From Oribacterium sp. P6A1 (GTDB lineage: Bacteria > Bacillota > Clostridia > Lachnospirales > Lachnospiraceae), in contig NZ_JNKO01000008.1 in the NCBI RefSeq assembly GCF_000702885.1, positions 1 through 64,000 of the forward strand: a stretch of DNA of 64,000 nucleotides, written 5' to 3'. Shown here piece after piece: positions 16,611 through 25,752 of this stretch (positions are counted from its first letter, which is position 1; every line of letters begins with the position of its first letter). A program made the position numbers and the translations under genes. The notes under the pieces were generated by a model that was not told the DNA's origin, made no database searches, and saw nothing but the letters and a program-made list of their open reading frames with translations.

Positions 16611-18302
16611 ATGAAGTTTCTACGCGAACCTTACATTTCAATACAGACAAAGTTCGCCACTTTGATCCTCGCATGTATTTTCTTTACAACATTGGTCATA
16701 GGCGGGGTTGGTATCAGTACGTCAGTTTCCATACTGGATACCAATTCAACAAAAATTATGAATTTCACTGCTCTTGATTCTGCTACAAACCTGAACAACA
16801 AGATGCAGACTATCATTCAGAATGCCGATAAGAGTTCGTCTTATGCATTATCCATGCTGAATGACTGGCATGATCTTAAGGATCCGGCTTTCAGACAAGA
16901 GTACCTCGATGATCTTGATCAGGTTTTTAACATCATTTCAGGAACAGAGGATATAATCTATTCTTATGGAATCCTCCTCAATCCTGTGATTTCATCCGTC
17001 GATTCAAATATTTATTACTACAGACCCTCCAGTGACGAAGGCTTTATACGGGCAGATCATCTCGATATCCAGCAGTATGATGAGATGGACAGCAAAGTCA
17101 ACTGGTACTTTCAGGCCAGAAATGCAGGGACAGATTTATGGCTGAAACCCCATTATGATGATGTCTATCAAAGCTATGTTATTTCCTATGTAAAACCTAT
17201 GTATAAGGATGACATGTTCATAGGTGTCATAGGCATGAACATCGATTTTACATATATAACAGAGTATCTGGACAGCATCAGTCCGTATGATGGAAGCATT
17301 TCTTTTCTGCTTGATACAAAGGGACATGTGGTATATCACCGCCTTTATGAAGCAGGAACAAATTTCGCTTCCCTGAGTCCCGAAATAAACAGGATAACCC
17401 AGCGTATACGTACAGAGAATCACAGCGACAGTCTTGTGGATTTCAACTGTCCGGTAAAGGAAACCGACTACAAACTGACATGGTATACGCTTAAGAACAA
17501 TATGAAGCTTGTGGTAAGCGCTCCTACGGAAGCTATTGATGCAGAGCGCATCGAGCTTATGAAACGTATCATGTCAGCCTCCGTAATCATAACCATAGTT
17601 TTCTTTTCTCTGACTATGATTATGGTACAGCATATAATCAGACCTATTCATAAACTCAAGGACTACGCTTCGGAGATTGCCGCAGGAAAGCTTGATCTGA
17701 CACTTGAGCCCGAGTCCAATGATGAAATCGGTGATCTGACGGTGAGCTTCACCAAAAACGCCCAGGCTCTGAAGGAATATGTTGAGCAGATTAAGGTTTT
17801 GGCATACAGGGATGCTCTTACCGGTACAAAGAGCAAGCTTGCATACCAGGAATATCTTATCAATGCAGAGTATATCATGCAGCACAGGAGCAAACCCTTC
17901 TCCATCATAGTATTTGACGTAAACAATCTGAAGAAGATCAATGATCTCTACGGACATACTTATGGCGACAAGTACATAATTAACTGCTGCTACTGCTTCC
18001 GCAAGAATTTTGTTCACAGTCCCTTCTTCCGTATAGGAGGTGACGAGTTTGTTGTATTCCTTTATGATAACGACGATTATAGCAAGCGCTACAGTATACT
18101 TGAAAGTATCGAACAGGAGATGTTTGCACAGAATGCTTCGGACATCCCTGTGGAGAACAGAGTTTCAGTTGCCTATGGTATAGCAGACTTTGATCCTGAG
18201 ACATCCCCTGAAAACATGCATTTTGCGCAGCTTTTCGATATCGCCGATGTTCGCATGTACGACAAGAAAAAGGAAATGAAAAGGAAAGAGAAGGCCCTTT
18301 GA
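16611..18302 (+). CDS. Membrane diguanylate cyclase with extracellular Cache sensor
   Basis: This 563-residue protein makes c-di-GMP. A membrane segment (about 13-37), a large extracytoplasmic dCache-type sensor (about 40-310), a second membrane segment (about 315-337), a HAMP linker (about 338-390) and a GGDEF domain (about 395-555) follow in order. The active-site motif RIGGDEF and the metal/substrate segment FDVNNLKKINDLYGH are intact; no RxxD inhibitory site is obvious upstream of GGDEF. The ATG at 16611 is chosen because GGGAGGG lies just before it. The sensor has the family WYFQAR-type segment (here NWYFQARN) common in Cache domains. Ligand unknown. It is a single-gene unit with a strong terminator. 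Confidence 0.93.
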   Translation: MKFLREPYISIQTKFATLILACIFFTTLVIGGVGISTSVSILDTNSTKIMNFTALDSATNLNNKMQTIIQNADKSSSYALSMLNDWHDLKDPAFRQEYLDDLDQVFNIISGTEDIIYSYGILLNPVISSVDSNIYYYRPSSDEGFIRADHLDIQQYDEMDSKVNWYFQARNAGTDLWLKPHYDDVYQSYVISYVKPMYKDDMFIGVIGMNIDFTYITEYLDSISPYDGSISFLLDTKGHVVYHRLYEAGTNFASLSPEINRITQRIRTENHSDSLVDFNCPVKETDYKLTWYTLKNNMKLVVSAPTEAIDAERIELMKRIMSASVIITIVFFSLTMIMVQHIIRPIHKLKDYASEIAAGKLDLTLEPESNDEIGDLTVSFTKNAQALKEYVEQIKVLAYRDALTGTKSKLAYQEYLINAEYIMQHRSKPFSIIVFDVNNLKKINDLYGHTYGDKYIINCCYCFRKNFVHSPFFRIGGDEFVVFLYDNDDYSKRYSILESIEQEMFAQNASDIPVENRVSVAYGIADFDPETSPENMHFAQLFDIADVRMYDKKKEMKRKEKAL

Positions 18303-18345
18303 ATGCCGGTAATTGCATTCAAAGCGGTCTTCTTTAGTACCATCA

Positions 18346-18395
18346 AAGTGCAGTTGTCAGAGTGTAATTAACTCTTAAACTGCACTTATTTTTTT
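18346..18395 (+). terminator. Terminator of the diguanylate cyclase gene
   Basis: AAGTGCAGTT (18346-18355) pairs with AACTGCACTT (18378-18387), with an inner AGAGT/ACTCT stem, followed by ATTTTTTT. Confidence 0.92.
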
Positions 18396-18690
18396 AGATT
18401 TAAAATGCCTGCCGGGGGGCTAAGGCGTATGTTCAGGATTTGAGTTCCGTATAGTTCCGGTGTAACCTTCTGACGGAAAAATAGAAGAATGTTTTAATAT
18501 AACCACATTTTATGTCTGACTGCGGTTTTGCCAGGCATGCATATCTATTATTTATAGTAGTTTCTTCCGCCTTGACGCTGGGTTTTACCGATGTTACGCT
18601 TAGCGGGCATAATATATACGTAGAAGTTATTAGAAAAGTGGTTAGCGATATTTCAGTGTTATCCTTTTGGATTTATGAGATATCATGTAT
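18396..18690 (+). other. Upstream region of the riboswitch transcript, no gene
   Basis: No coding frame of convincing length is present. One possible promoter element, TTGACG at 18572-18577, is followed after 17 bases by TACGCT, a poor -10; CATAAT at 18609-18614 is an alternative. The transcript start of the glycine riboswitch should lie here, but I cannot fix it. Confidence 0.35.
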
Positions 18691-18694
18691 CTCC

Positions 18695-18880
18695 CGATAA
18701 ACGCTTTGTTTTCATAGGAGTACCTGCCTGCCGAAGGAGTAAAACTCTCAGGAGTCTGTAACAGACGGAGACTAATAACGGAGTGAACTCTGGAGAAGCT
18801 CTTTAATGAGTGCCGAAGGTGCAAAGGTCCGGGATAAGAAATTATCCTTCCCCAATCTCTCAGGCAAAAGGACAGAGAAA
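18695..18880 (+). promoter_or_regulatory. Tandem glycine riboswitch
   Basis: Two aptamers are visible. The first contains CTGCCGAAGGAGTAA and ACTCTCAGG (about 18727-18752). The second contains TCTGGAGA, GTGCCGAAGGTGCAAA, and the hallmark ATCTCTCAGGCAAAAGGAC (about 18790-18873). These are the conserved core sequences of the glycine riboswitch class (gcvT motif). It lies before an AGCS glycine/alanine symporter. In that setting the tandem riboswitch usually controls the transporter by glycine level; whether it acts as an on or an off switch here cannot be decided from sequence. Confidence 0.93.
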
Positions 18881-18941
18881 ATATTGCATTAGATATCATG
18901 ATTACATATCTATGGGTACTTTCAGGTACCTCTTTATTTTG

Positions 18942-18985
18942 TCAGACCACTTTATCGATTTAAAGGTCTGATGTATTTATTCCGT
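18942..18985 (+). promoter_or_regulatory. Possible expression platform of the glycine riboswitch
   Basis: TCAGACC (18942-18948) pairs with GGTCTGA (18965-18971), with an inner CTTTA/TAAAG stem, and TGTATTTATT follows. A smaller GGTAC/GTACC hairpin precedes it at about 18915-18930. Either could be a conditional terminator between the aptamers and the symporter gene; the T-run is interrupted, so this is tentative. Confidence 0.4.
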
Positions 18986-19075
18986 TATGTTTCTATAGTT
19001 TTCCCGAAAGTTTATTTATATTCCTTCTTTGCTATTAACCTCCACGGGTAATTCTTTTAAGAGGGAGTATGAGTT

Positions 19076-20455
19076 ATGGACGCAATTAACAGCATGGTTT
19101 CACTTTTGGATGACAAAGTATGGTTTATCCTTCTTTTTCTCCTTGTAGGAAGCGGAGTGTATTTTTCTATCCGTACAGGTTTTGTACAGGTCAGAAGATT
19201 CCCCCATGCATGGAACAGAGTATTCGGAAGCTTTTCTTTAAAGGGTGAGGCTTCAGGCAGTGATGGAATGAGTTCCTTCCAGGCCCTTGCCACTGCTATA
19301 GCGGCACAGGTGGGAACAGGAAATATCGCAGGCTGCGCTACCGCTCTCGTAGGCGGAGGTCCTGGAGCTATTTTCTGGATGTGGGTTGCTGCTTTCTTCG
19401 GTATGGCAACCATCTACGGTGAGGCTGTTCTTGCCCAGAAGACCAAAACAAAGGATGAGCACGGTGAGGTTATCGGAGGTCCTGTTTATTACATCACCAA
19501 GGCATTTAAAGGACAGGCAGGAAAGTTCCTTGCAGCATTCTTTGCTGTCATGATCATCCTTTCACTTGGTATCATGGGTAACATGGTTCAGTCAAACTCC
19601 ATAAGTGATGCCTTCTATACAGCCTTTGGAACACCAAAGTGGCTTGTCGGTGTCTTTGTAGCTCTTATTTCTGCTTTTATATTTGTCGGAGGAATCAGCC
19701 GTATTGCATCTTTCACCGAGAAAGTGGTTCCTTTCATGGCTGCCCTCTATATCGTTGCTGCAGTGATCATCATTTTCATTAACCATGCAAATCTTGTACC
19801 TGCTGTGGTATCCATCTTTACAGGCGCATTTACTCCTGAGGCTGTTGCAGGCGCAGGTGCAGGTATCACAGTTCGCCAGGCCCTTCGTCTCGGTGTTGCC
19901 CGCGGTCTTTTCTCAAATGAGGCAGGTATGGGTTCAACACCTCATGCACACGCTCTTGCAAAGGTAAAGAATCCTCAGGAGCAGGGCGAGGTTGCCATGA
20001 TAGGTGTATTTATCGATACTTTTGTGGTTCTTACACTGACAGCCCTTGTAATCCTCTCTTCCGGTGTTTTGGGTTCTGAAGTTCCTTATGCCGGAAGCAT
20101 CACAGGTACTCCTGTTGCGCAGCTTGCATTCTCAACAGGCTTCGGCAGCTTCGGTCCTATGTTTGTAGCCATCTGTCTTCTGTTCTTTGCATTTTCAACT
20201 ATCATCGGATGGTTTCTTTTTGCAAGACAGAATATCACATATCTTTTCGGTAAGAAGGCAGTCATCCCCTTCGCTCTTCTGGATGTGGTATTTATCTTCA
20301 CCGGATCACTTCTTAAGGTTGAGCTGGTTTGGAATCTTCAGGATCTCCTGAACGGCATCATGGTTATACCTAACCTTATTGCTCTTATCGCACTTTCCGG
20401 CGTGATATCTGTTATGTCCCGTGGAAAAGATGCAGATCTTGATAAGGCCGCTTAA
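19076..20455 (+). CDS. AGCS-family glycine/alanine:cation symporter
   Basis: This 459-residue membrane protein of the alanine-or-glycine:cation symporter family (AgcS/AlsT) takes up small amino acids with Na+ or H+. About 10-11 membrane helices are evident. Family motifs are seen: the N-terminal FSIRTGFVQVRRFPHAW-like segment, GTGNIAGCATAL, and the SNEAGMGSTPHAHA region. GAGGGAG lies 8 bases before the ATG. The glycine riboswitch in its leader makes glycine the likely substrate or signal, consistent with many riboswitch-linked AGCS genes. Closed by a long terminator shared with carB. Confidence 0.95.
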   Translation: MDAINSMVSLLDDKVWFILLFLLVGSGVYFSIRTGFVQVRRFPHAWNRVFGSFSLKGEASGSDGMSSFQALATAIAAQVGTGNIAGCATALVGGGPGAIFWMWVAAFFGMATIYGEAVLAQKTKTKDEHGEVIGGPVYYITKAFKGQAGKFLAAFFAVMIILSLGIMGNMVQSNSISDAFYTAFGTPKWLVGVFVALISAFIFVGGISRIASFTEKVVPFMAALYIVAAVIIIFINHANLVPAVVSIFTGAFTPEAVAGAGAGITVRQALRLGVARGLFSNEAGMGSTPHAHALAKVKNPQEQGEVAMIGVFIDTFVVLTLTALVILSSGVLGSEVPYAGSITGTPVAQLAFSTGFGSFGPMFVAICLLFFAFSTIIGWFLFARQNITYLFGKKAVIPFALLDVVFIFTGSLLKVELVWNLQDLLNGIMVIPNLIALIALSGVISVMSRGKDADLDKAA

Positions 20456-20545
20456 TTAATGGCTAAGACATTTGATGTATATGTACCAACGGCTTCGGAT
20501 ATTGGCATTCAAGCTGATGGTGTCATTACAAGGAAATACAATCAG

Positions 20546-20617
20546 AAAAGACCTGAATCAGAGAATTCTCATGTGATGAAACATCATCACGGAATTATCC
20601 GATTCAGGTCTTTTTTT
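20546..20617. terminator. Long bidirectional terminator between the symporter and carB genes
   Basis: AAAAGACCTGAATC (20546-20559) pairs exactly with GATTCAGGTCTTTT (20601-20614). The interior also pairs in part (GTGATG with CATCAC). T-runs flank both sides, so it can stop both convergent genes. Confidence 0.93.
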
Positions 20618-20640
20618 GCTTTTATGAGACTCCCGACAAA

Positions 20641-20676
20641 TAAGTCAAACAGACGAGTTTCGTGCTTTGTGACTTA
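20641..20676 (-). repeat. Hairpin repeat B, copy 2 (at the carB stop codon)
   Basis: TAAGTCA (20641-20647) pairs with TGACTTA (20670-20676). On the minus strand the block starts with the carB stop codon TAA and contains AAGCACGAAACTCG and CTGTTTGACT, as in copy 1 at 8801. The G-C pair of copy 1 arms is an A-T pair here, keeping the stem. Confidence 0.6.
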
Positions 20677-23600
20677 TTTTATGGATCCATGCCACTCCTG
20701 CAGTGACTTTATGCTTGCGTCTCCGTGGGACTTCACATAGCTTATACCTTCTGCCGCAGCTTTTGCAGCGGCTACAGTGGTGATATAAGGAATCTTTCCC
20801 TTGATGGCTGCTTTTCTTAAATAGCTGTCATCATGAACACTGTCTTTTCCTATCGGTGAATTGATGACCAGATCGATGTTTCCGTTAGTCATCAGATCAA
20901 GGATATTCGGTCTTCCCTCGTAAAGCTTCTTAACCTTTTCAGCCGGTATACCTGCTTCGGTGATGAGCTCATGGGTCTGTCCTGTTGCAAGAATCCTGAA
21001 GCCCGCCTCATGGTAAAGCTTAGCGATCTCTGCCGCATACTTGTGGTCTCTCATATTGAGAGAAATAAGCACTGTTCCATCAAGCGGAAGCTCGGATCTT
21101 GCAGCTTCCTGAGCCTTGAAGAAGGCTTCTCCCGTAGAGCCTGAAAGCCCCAGAACCTCACCTGTAGAACGCATCTCAGGACCAAGGACAGGATCAACCT
21201 CAGGGAACATATTGAATGGGAATACCGCTTCCTTTACGCCGTAGTAAGGTATGTTCTTTTCTTTGAGTTCAGGAACCGGTGAAGGTCTTCCCGTAAGCTC
21301 TCCTGTGATAATGTCTACCGCCAGAGGTACCATTCTGATACCGCAGACCTTTGAAACCAGAGGTACTGTACGTGAAGCTCTCGGATTTGCTTCGATGACA
21401 TAAACCTTGCCATTCTCTATTGCGTACTGCATGTTCATAAGACCTACAACATGCATCTCCTCTGCTATCTTTCTGGTGTATTCCTTTATGGTAGCGAGAT
21501 TCTCTTCGGAAATGTGCTTCGATGGTATGATACAAGCCGAATCACCTGAGTGGATTCCTGCAAGCTCGATGTGCTCCATAACAGCCGGTACATAAGCATT
21601 GGCACCGTCACTGATGGCATCTGCCTCGCACTCCGTTGCCTCATTGAGAAAACGGTCAATAAGTATAGGTCTGTCAGGAGTGACACCTATTGCGGCTTTC
21701 ATATAATCAGTAAGGCTTTCGTCGTCATAAACAACTTCCATACCCCGGCCTCCGAGAACGAAGGATGGACGAACCATAACAGGATAGCCTATTTCGTGAG
21801 CAACCTCCAGAGCCTCGGAAACATTTGTTGCCATACCTGCTTCTGGCATAGGTATGTTCAGCTTGTTCATCATGGCTCTGAAGAGATCTCTGTCTTCAGC
21901 GAGATCTATAACATGAGGTGTGGTTCCCAGGATCTTTACGCCGTTCTTTTCGAGACTGTCAGCAAGGTTAAGAGGGGTCTGTCCTCCAAACTGGGCAATA
22001 ACGCCAACCGGCTTCTCCTGCCTGTAAATGCTTAGGACATCCTCAAGAGTCAGGGGCTCAAAGTAAAGCTTGTCCGAGGTGTCATAGTCGGTGGAAACAG
22101 TCTCCGGATTACAGTTTACGATTATGGTCTCGAATCCGAGCTTTTTAAGGGACTGTGCAGCATGAACACAGCAATAGTCAAATTCTATTCCCTGTCCTAT
22201 ACGGTTTGGTCCGCCGCCGAGTATCATAACCTTCGGACGGTCTTCACCGGTCTTTTCTTCACTTGGGCTTCCGGATGAAGCGTCGTCTGTCTCATATCCG
22301 CCGGCAGCCGGATTCTCAGGTTCAGCTGCGGAATCTTTTACGGCTTCCGCACTATGGGATCCATCCAGGGAGATCACAGCGTTATCGTAGGTACTGTAGT
22401 AGTAGGAACTGTCCTCTGTTCCGCTGACATGCACGCTGTCCCAGCTTTCTGTGATACCCAAAGCCTCACGTCTGTTTCTGATATCATCCTCCGGGATATC
22501 CAGTATCTTTGCGAGATACTTATCAGAGAAACCATCCTGTTTTGCCTGCAGAAGAGCTTCGTCAGACGGAACATGTCCCCTGTTTTTCAGAAGCTCCTCT
22601 TCTTCCTCCACAAGCTCCTTCATTTCTTCTATGAAATATTTCTTTACCTTTGTGAGCTCGAAGATTTCATCCACAGTGGCTCCCTTTCTAAGGGCTTCAT
22701 ACATGATGAAATGTCTTTCACTGGAGGGTGTAATGAGGGCTTTAAGCAGCTCTTCTTTTGAGAGACTGTTAAAGTTCTTTACATAGCCAAGACCAAACCG
22801 ATCCTTTTCCAGGGAACGTATTGCCTTCTGGAAGGCCTCCTTGTAGGTCTTTCCTATGCTCATGACTTCGCCAACGGCGCGCATCTGGGTTCCCAGCTTA
22901 TCTTCCACACCCTTGAACTTTTCAAAGGCCCAGCGGGCGAACTTTACAACCACATAGTCTCCGTCTGGAACATATTTATCGAGAGTCCCGTATTTTCCGC
23001 AGGGAAGTTCCTTTAAGGTAAGACCTGTAGCGAGCTTTGCGGAAACAAGGGCTATAGGGAAACCTGTTGCCTTTGATGCAAGAGCTGAGGATCTTGAAGT
23101 ACGTGGATTTATTTCGATGACAACTATACGGTCTGAAACCGGATCATGGGCGAACTGAACATTGGTGCCGCCTATGACTCCGATATGCTCTACAATCCTG
23201 TAGGCCTGTCTCTGAAGCTCATCCTGCAGTTCTTTTGAAATGGTAAGGAAGGGCGCTGTACAGAAGGAGTCACCTGTATGGATTCCCACAGGGTCCACGT
23301 TCTCTATGAAGCAGATGGTGATCATGTTATTATCCTTGTCACGGACAACCTCCAGTTCCAGCTCTTCCCAGCCGAGAATGGACTCTTCAACAAGTACCTG
23401 ATGTATGAGGCTTGCCTGAAGACCTCTTGCACAGACAGTTCTGAGCTCCTCCTTGTTATATACAAGTCCGCCGCCGGCACCCCCCATGGTATAGGCAGGA
23501 CGAAGTACTACGGGATATCCAAGTTCATCTGCGATTTTAAGAGCTTCTTCAACGCTGTAGGCAACTTCGCTTCGGGCCATCTCAACACCAAGCTTGTTCA

Positions 23601-24006
23601 TGGTCTCCTTGAACTCTATACGGTCTTCACCTCTCTCGATGGCATCCACCTGAACACCTATAACCTTGACCCCGTATTTGCTGAGAATTCCTTCCTTATA
23701 AAGCTCTGAACAGAGATTAAGTCCCGACTGGCCACCCAGATTCGGAAGCAGAGCATCCGGACGCTCCTTCGCGATGATCTCCTCAACCCGTTTAACATTA
23801 AGCGGTTCAATATATGTGATATCCGCCATCTCAGGATCCGTCATGATGGTAGCGGGATTGGAATTAACCAGAACGATCTCATATCCGAGGCTTCTCAGAG
23901 CCTTGCAGGCCTGAGTTCCCGAATAGTCGAACTCACAGGCCTGACCTATGACTATAGGTCCCGAGCCGATAATAAGTATTTTGTGAATATCTGTGCGCTG
24001 TGACAT
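20674..24006 (-). CDS. carB: Carbamoyl-phosphate synthase large subunit
   Basis: CarB makes carbamoyl phosphate from ammonia, bicarbonate and two ATP for pyrimidine and arginine synthesis. The 1110-residue protein has the two homologous ATP-grasp halves (about 1-400 and 600-930), an oligomerisation region between them, and the C-terminal MGS-like allosteric domain (about 960-1090). Motifs such as GSGPIVIGQACEFDY and GGGPNRIGQGIEFDY start the two halves. It is about 40 residues longer than usual: an acidic Ser/Gly/Glu-rich insertion lies in the linker before the second half (about 565-605). carA, which supplies ammonia, is not next to it. An own promoter lies just upstream. Confidence 0.96.
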   Translation of the reverse strand: MSQRTDIHKILIIGSGPIVIGQACEFDYSGTQACKALRSLGYEIVLVNSNPATIMTDPEMADITYIEPLNVKRVEEIIAKERPDALLPNLGGQSGLNLCSELYKEGILSKYGVKVIGVQVDAIERGEDRIEFKETMNKLGVEMARSEVAYSVEEALKIADELGYPVVLRPAYTMGGAGGGLVYNKEELRTVCARGLQASLIHQVLVEESILGWEELELEVVRDKDNNMITICFIENVDPVGIHTGDSFCTAPFLTISKELQDELQRQAYRIVEHIGVIGGTNVQFAHDPVSDRIVVIEINPRTSRSSALASKATGFPIALVSAKLATGLTLKELPCGKYGTLDKYVPDGDYVVVKFARWAFEKFKGVEDKLGTQMRAVGEVMSIGKTYKEAFQKAIRSLEKDRFGLGYVKNFNSLSKEELLKALITPSSERHFIMYEALRKGATVDEIFELTKVKKYFIEEMKELVEEEEELLKNRGHVPSDEALLQAKQDGFSDKYLAKILDIPEDDIRNRREALGITESWDSVHVSGTEDSSYYYSTYDNAVISLDGSHSAEAVKDSAAEPENPAAGGYETDDASSGSPSEEKTGEDRPKVMILGGGPNRIGQGIEFDYCCVHAAQSLKKLGFETIIVNCNPETVSTDYDTSDKLYFEPLTLEDVLSIYRQEKPVGVIAQFGGQTPLNLADSLEKNGVKILGTTPHVIDLAEDRDLFRAMMNKLNIPMPEAGMATNVSEALEVAHEIGYPVMVRPSFVLGGRGMEVVYDDESLTDYMKAAIGVTPDRPILIDRFLNEATECEADAISDGANAYVPAVMEHIELAGIHSGDSACIIPSKHISEENLATIKEYTRKIAEEMHVVGLMNMQYAIENGKVYVIEANPRASRTVPLVSKVCGIRMVPLAVDIITGELTGRPSPVPELKEKNIPYYGVKEAVFPFNMFPEVDPVLGPEMRSTGEVLGLSGSTGEAFFKAQEAARSELPLDGTVLISLNMRDHKYAAEIAKLYHEAGFRILATGQTHELITEAGIPAEKVKKLYEGRPNILDLMTNGNIDLVINSPIGKDSVHDDSYLRKAAIKGKIPYITTVAAAKAAAEGISYVKSHGDASIKSLQEWHGSIK

Positions 24007-24060
24007 ACTGCCCCTCCATACTCTAAAATAGATAACTTAAATAAAGTCCCACGATATATA

Positions 24061-24089
24061 ATTTTAAACCAGCCTCAGAGCTTTGACAA
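24061..24089 (-). promoter_or_regulatory. carB promoter
   Basis: Minus strand: -35 TTGTCA (24084-24089), 17-base spacer, -10 TAAAAT (24061-24066), 55 bases before the carB ATG. No PyrR or arginine-type leader structure was recognised in the short leader. Confidence 0.75.
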
Positions 24090-24134
24090 TCATACATACA
24101 GCAACTGAAATATCCCAAAGTTATAATAGATATC

Positions 24135-24163
24135 AAAAAAGTCCGCCGGTTAAGGCAGACTTT
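24135..24163 (-). terminator. Terminator of the 24.3-25.6 kb gene pair
   Basis: On the minus strand AAAGTCTGCC, loop TTAACC and GGCGGACTTT form a 10-bp stem with one G-U pair, followed by TTT. It lies between the gene at 24303 and the carB promoter. Nothing else was recognised in 24007-24302 apart from that promoter. Confidence 0.75.
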
Positions 24164-24302
24164 CATGCTATTTGTATGATGATTTATGGCATATCCGGGA
24201 AATAATATACCGGACTCTTTTGTGCAAAGAGATTTTTGTCATTTACTGATTTTGGTATATGCCGTGAACAGCTCGTTTTATTTTTAAAACCGTAATATTT
24301 CC

Positions 24303-24965
24303 TCAATCCTTCCATGTGTAATACCATGTGGTAGTAACAGGATATCTGTCACCTCTATGGAATTTGCATGTTACTTCAAGTTTCTCTCCCGTTTGTCCTT
24401 CCGGAAATTGTGCCTTCAGCTTCCACTCATAGGAGCCATCACGGCAGTTATAGTATTTAGGCTCATCGTCTATTACATTATCCCAGGATTTGGTGTAATT
24501 GCTTGGCCAGTGACCATCATTAAGGTGATAGTCTATGTATCCCATCTCAAGGAGTCCCCAGACTCCCGGATCTGCTACAACATTCTCTGCATAAACCTTC
24601 ATATCCACGGTGGTGAATTCTTCGGGGTACAGATACGTCGGAATGTTTGTACATTCACCGATGGCGGTATAGTGCGCATATTCATCAGTCTTATGCCAGG
24701 TATAGTCGATTATGTATCGGCCGCCTTCATCTATGTCCTTATACTCATATTTCCATGTTTTATATACATCACTTTCACCATCCATCACTTCATGTGTCGT
24801 ATCCGTCAGCACCCAGCAGTGCGAAGGTTCTGCATCTTTCTTCTTGAAAGTATTCCATATGTCTCCCTGCTTTAAACCGGCTGCAAATGCAAAATTGCTC
24901 ACTAAAAGAGCAATGATCAAATTGATTGCCGCTATAACAAATAGTTTACATTTCTTACCAGTCAT
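24303..24965 (-). CDS. Secreted protein of unknown function
   Basis: This 220-residue protein has a clear signal peptide (residues 1-29: basic KKCK, hydrophobic core, cleavage near FAFAAG). The mature part (about 190 residues) is rich in Trp, Tyr and charged residues and appears beta-rich; it ends with YYTWKD. There are two to four cysteines but no lipobox. I recognise no domain. It follows the gene at 24993 by 27 bases on the same strand, so the two are probably co-transcribed. Confidence 0.65.
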   Translation of the reverse strand: MTGKKCKLFVIAAINLIIALLVSNFAFAAGLKQGDIWNTFKKKDAEPSHCWVLTDTTHEVMDGESDVYKTWKYEYKDIDEGGRYIIDYTWHKTDEYAHYTAIGECTNIPTYLYPEEFTTVDMKVYAENVVADPGVWGLLEMGYIDYHLNDGHWPSNYTKSWDNVIDDEPKYYNCRDGSYEWKLKAQFPEGQTGEKLEVTCKFHRGDRYPVTTTWYYTWKD

Positions 24966-24992
24966 AAAAGGCCTCCTTGTAATTTCATTTTT

Positions 24993-25634
24993 TTAGTTTT
25001 CTTTTTGTTTATAAGAATCTTCATTTATTCTGATTTCCTTCTTTATTTCACCTTTTTTACTATCAAAAACCAGAATAATGGAAAAAAGAATACAGCCTTT
25101 CAATATGAATATTCGTATATCTTTTGCCAGAGCCGACAAAATGGACGTAGGCAATTCTATCCAGTCTTTTTCATCTCCATCCAGATATCGTTTGTAGGAT
25201 GCCAGATTATAGCTTTCAATAGTCCAAAGGTAAGCATCCGAAACACTATCACAATCCATTTCCGAAAGTGACTTTTTATCGGCCCGGCGAATGCCTATAT
25301 CTGATGCTTCCTTTTCATTTAATTCTATGGTTTCGTAGTTTGTACCCAACAACACTTTTATTTTTTGTGATACACCGGACAGATTTTTAAATGAAATATC
25401 ATGTGAAGTACCGGGAGACAGTTCCAGGGTAAGGATACACAGAGGTCCGTTTCCATCGATAGTGATACATCTGTCGCTTGTATTTCCGGAAATTCTGCTT
25501 ATTTCCATCATCTCTTCCATAGCGAGATTCATATGCATCATATCACGGCTGCAAAGATTTTGTTCCTTTGCGTACTGCTCGGCAGTACTTTTTATATCTT
25601 TAACAGCTCTTTGTTCATCGTCTATAGTGATCAT
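24993..25634 (-). CDS. Degenerate RsbW-like (GHKL) protein with a C-terminal membrane segment
   Basis: This 213-residue protein begins like an anti-sigma-type histidine-kinase-like ATPase: residues about 10-55 contain MNLAMEEMME, the same pattern as the N box helix IDLALEEMLV of the RsbW-like protein at 57210. The conserved Asn and the later glycine-rich G1/G2 boxes are not recognisable, so ATP binding is doubtful. A hydrophobic stretch (about 170-192, FILKGCILFSIILVF) could be a membrane segment or a buried helix. It pairs with the secreted protein at 24303. A partner-switching role is inferred from weak similarity only. Confidence 0.5.
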   Translation of the reverse strand: MITIDDEQRAVKDIKSTAEQYAKEQNLCSRDMMHMNLAMEEMMEISRISGNTSDRCITIDGNGPLCILTLELSPGTSHDISFKNLSGVSQKIKVLLGTNYETIELNEKEASDIGIRRADKKSLSEMDCDSVSDAYLWTIESYNLASYKRYLDGDEKDWIELPTSILSALAKDIRIFILKGCILFSIILVFDSKKGEIKKEIRINEDSYKQKEN

Positions 25635-25752
25635 ACCCTCTCCTTCCGTTTTATTAAAAGCTTATAATGCTCAGATGCGAATTTACTACTGTATCTTTAT
25701 CGTCGGCAGTTTTATAAAAAGAATAATTTGATATTAGTGTAATGAGTAAAAC

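Noticed and set aside
18396-18690. T-box or second riboswitch upstream of the glycine riboswitch
   Set aside because: No T-box sequence (TGGNACCGCG) or other known aptamer core was found in this stretch.
20459-20740. 93-codon plus-strand frame after the symporter
   Set aside because: It contains the long bidirectional terminator and repeat B and has no ribosome site.
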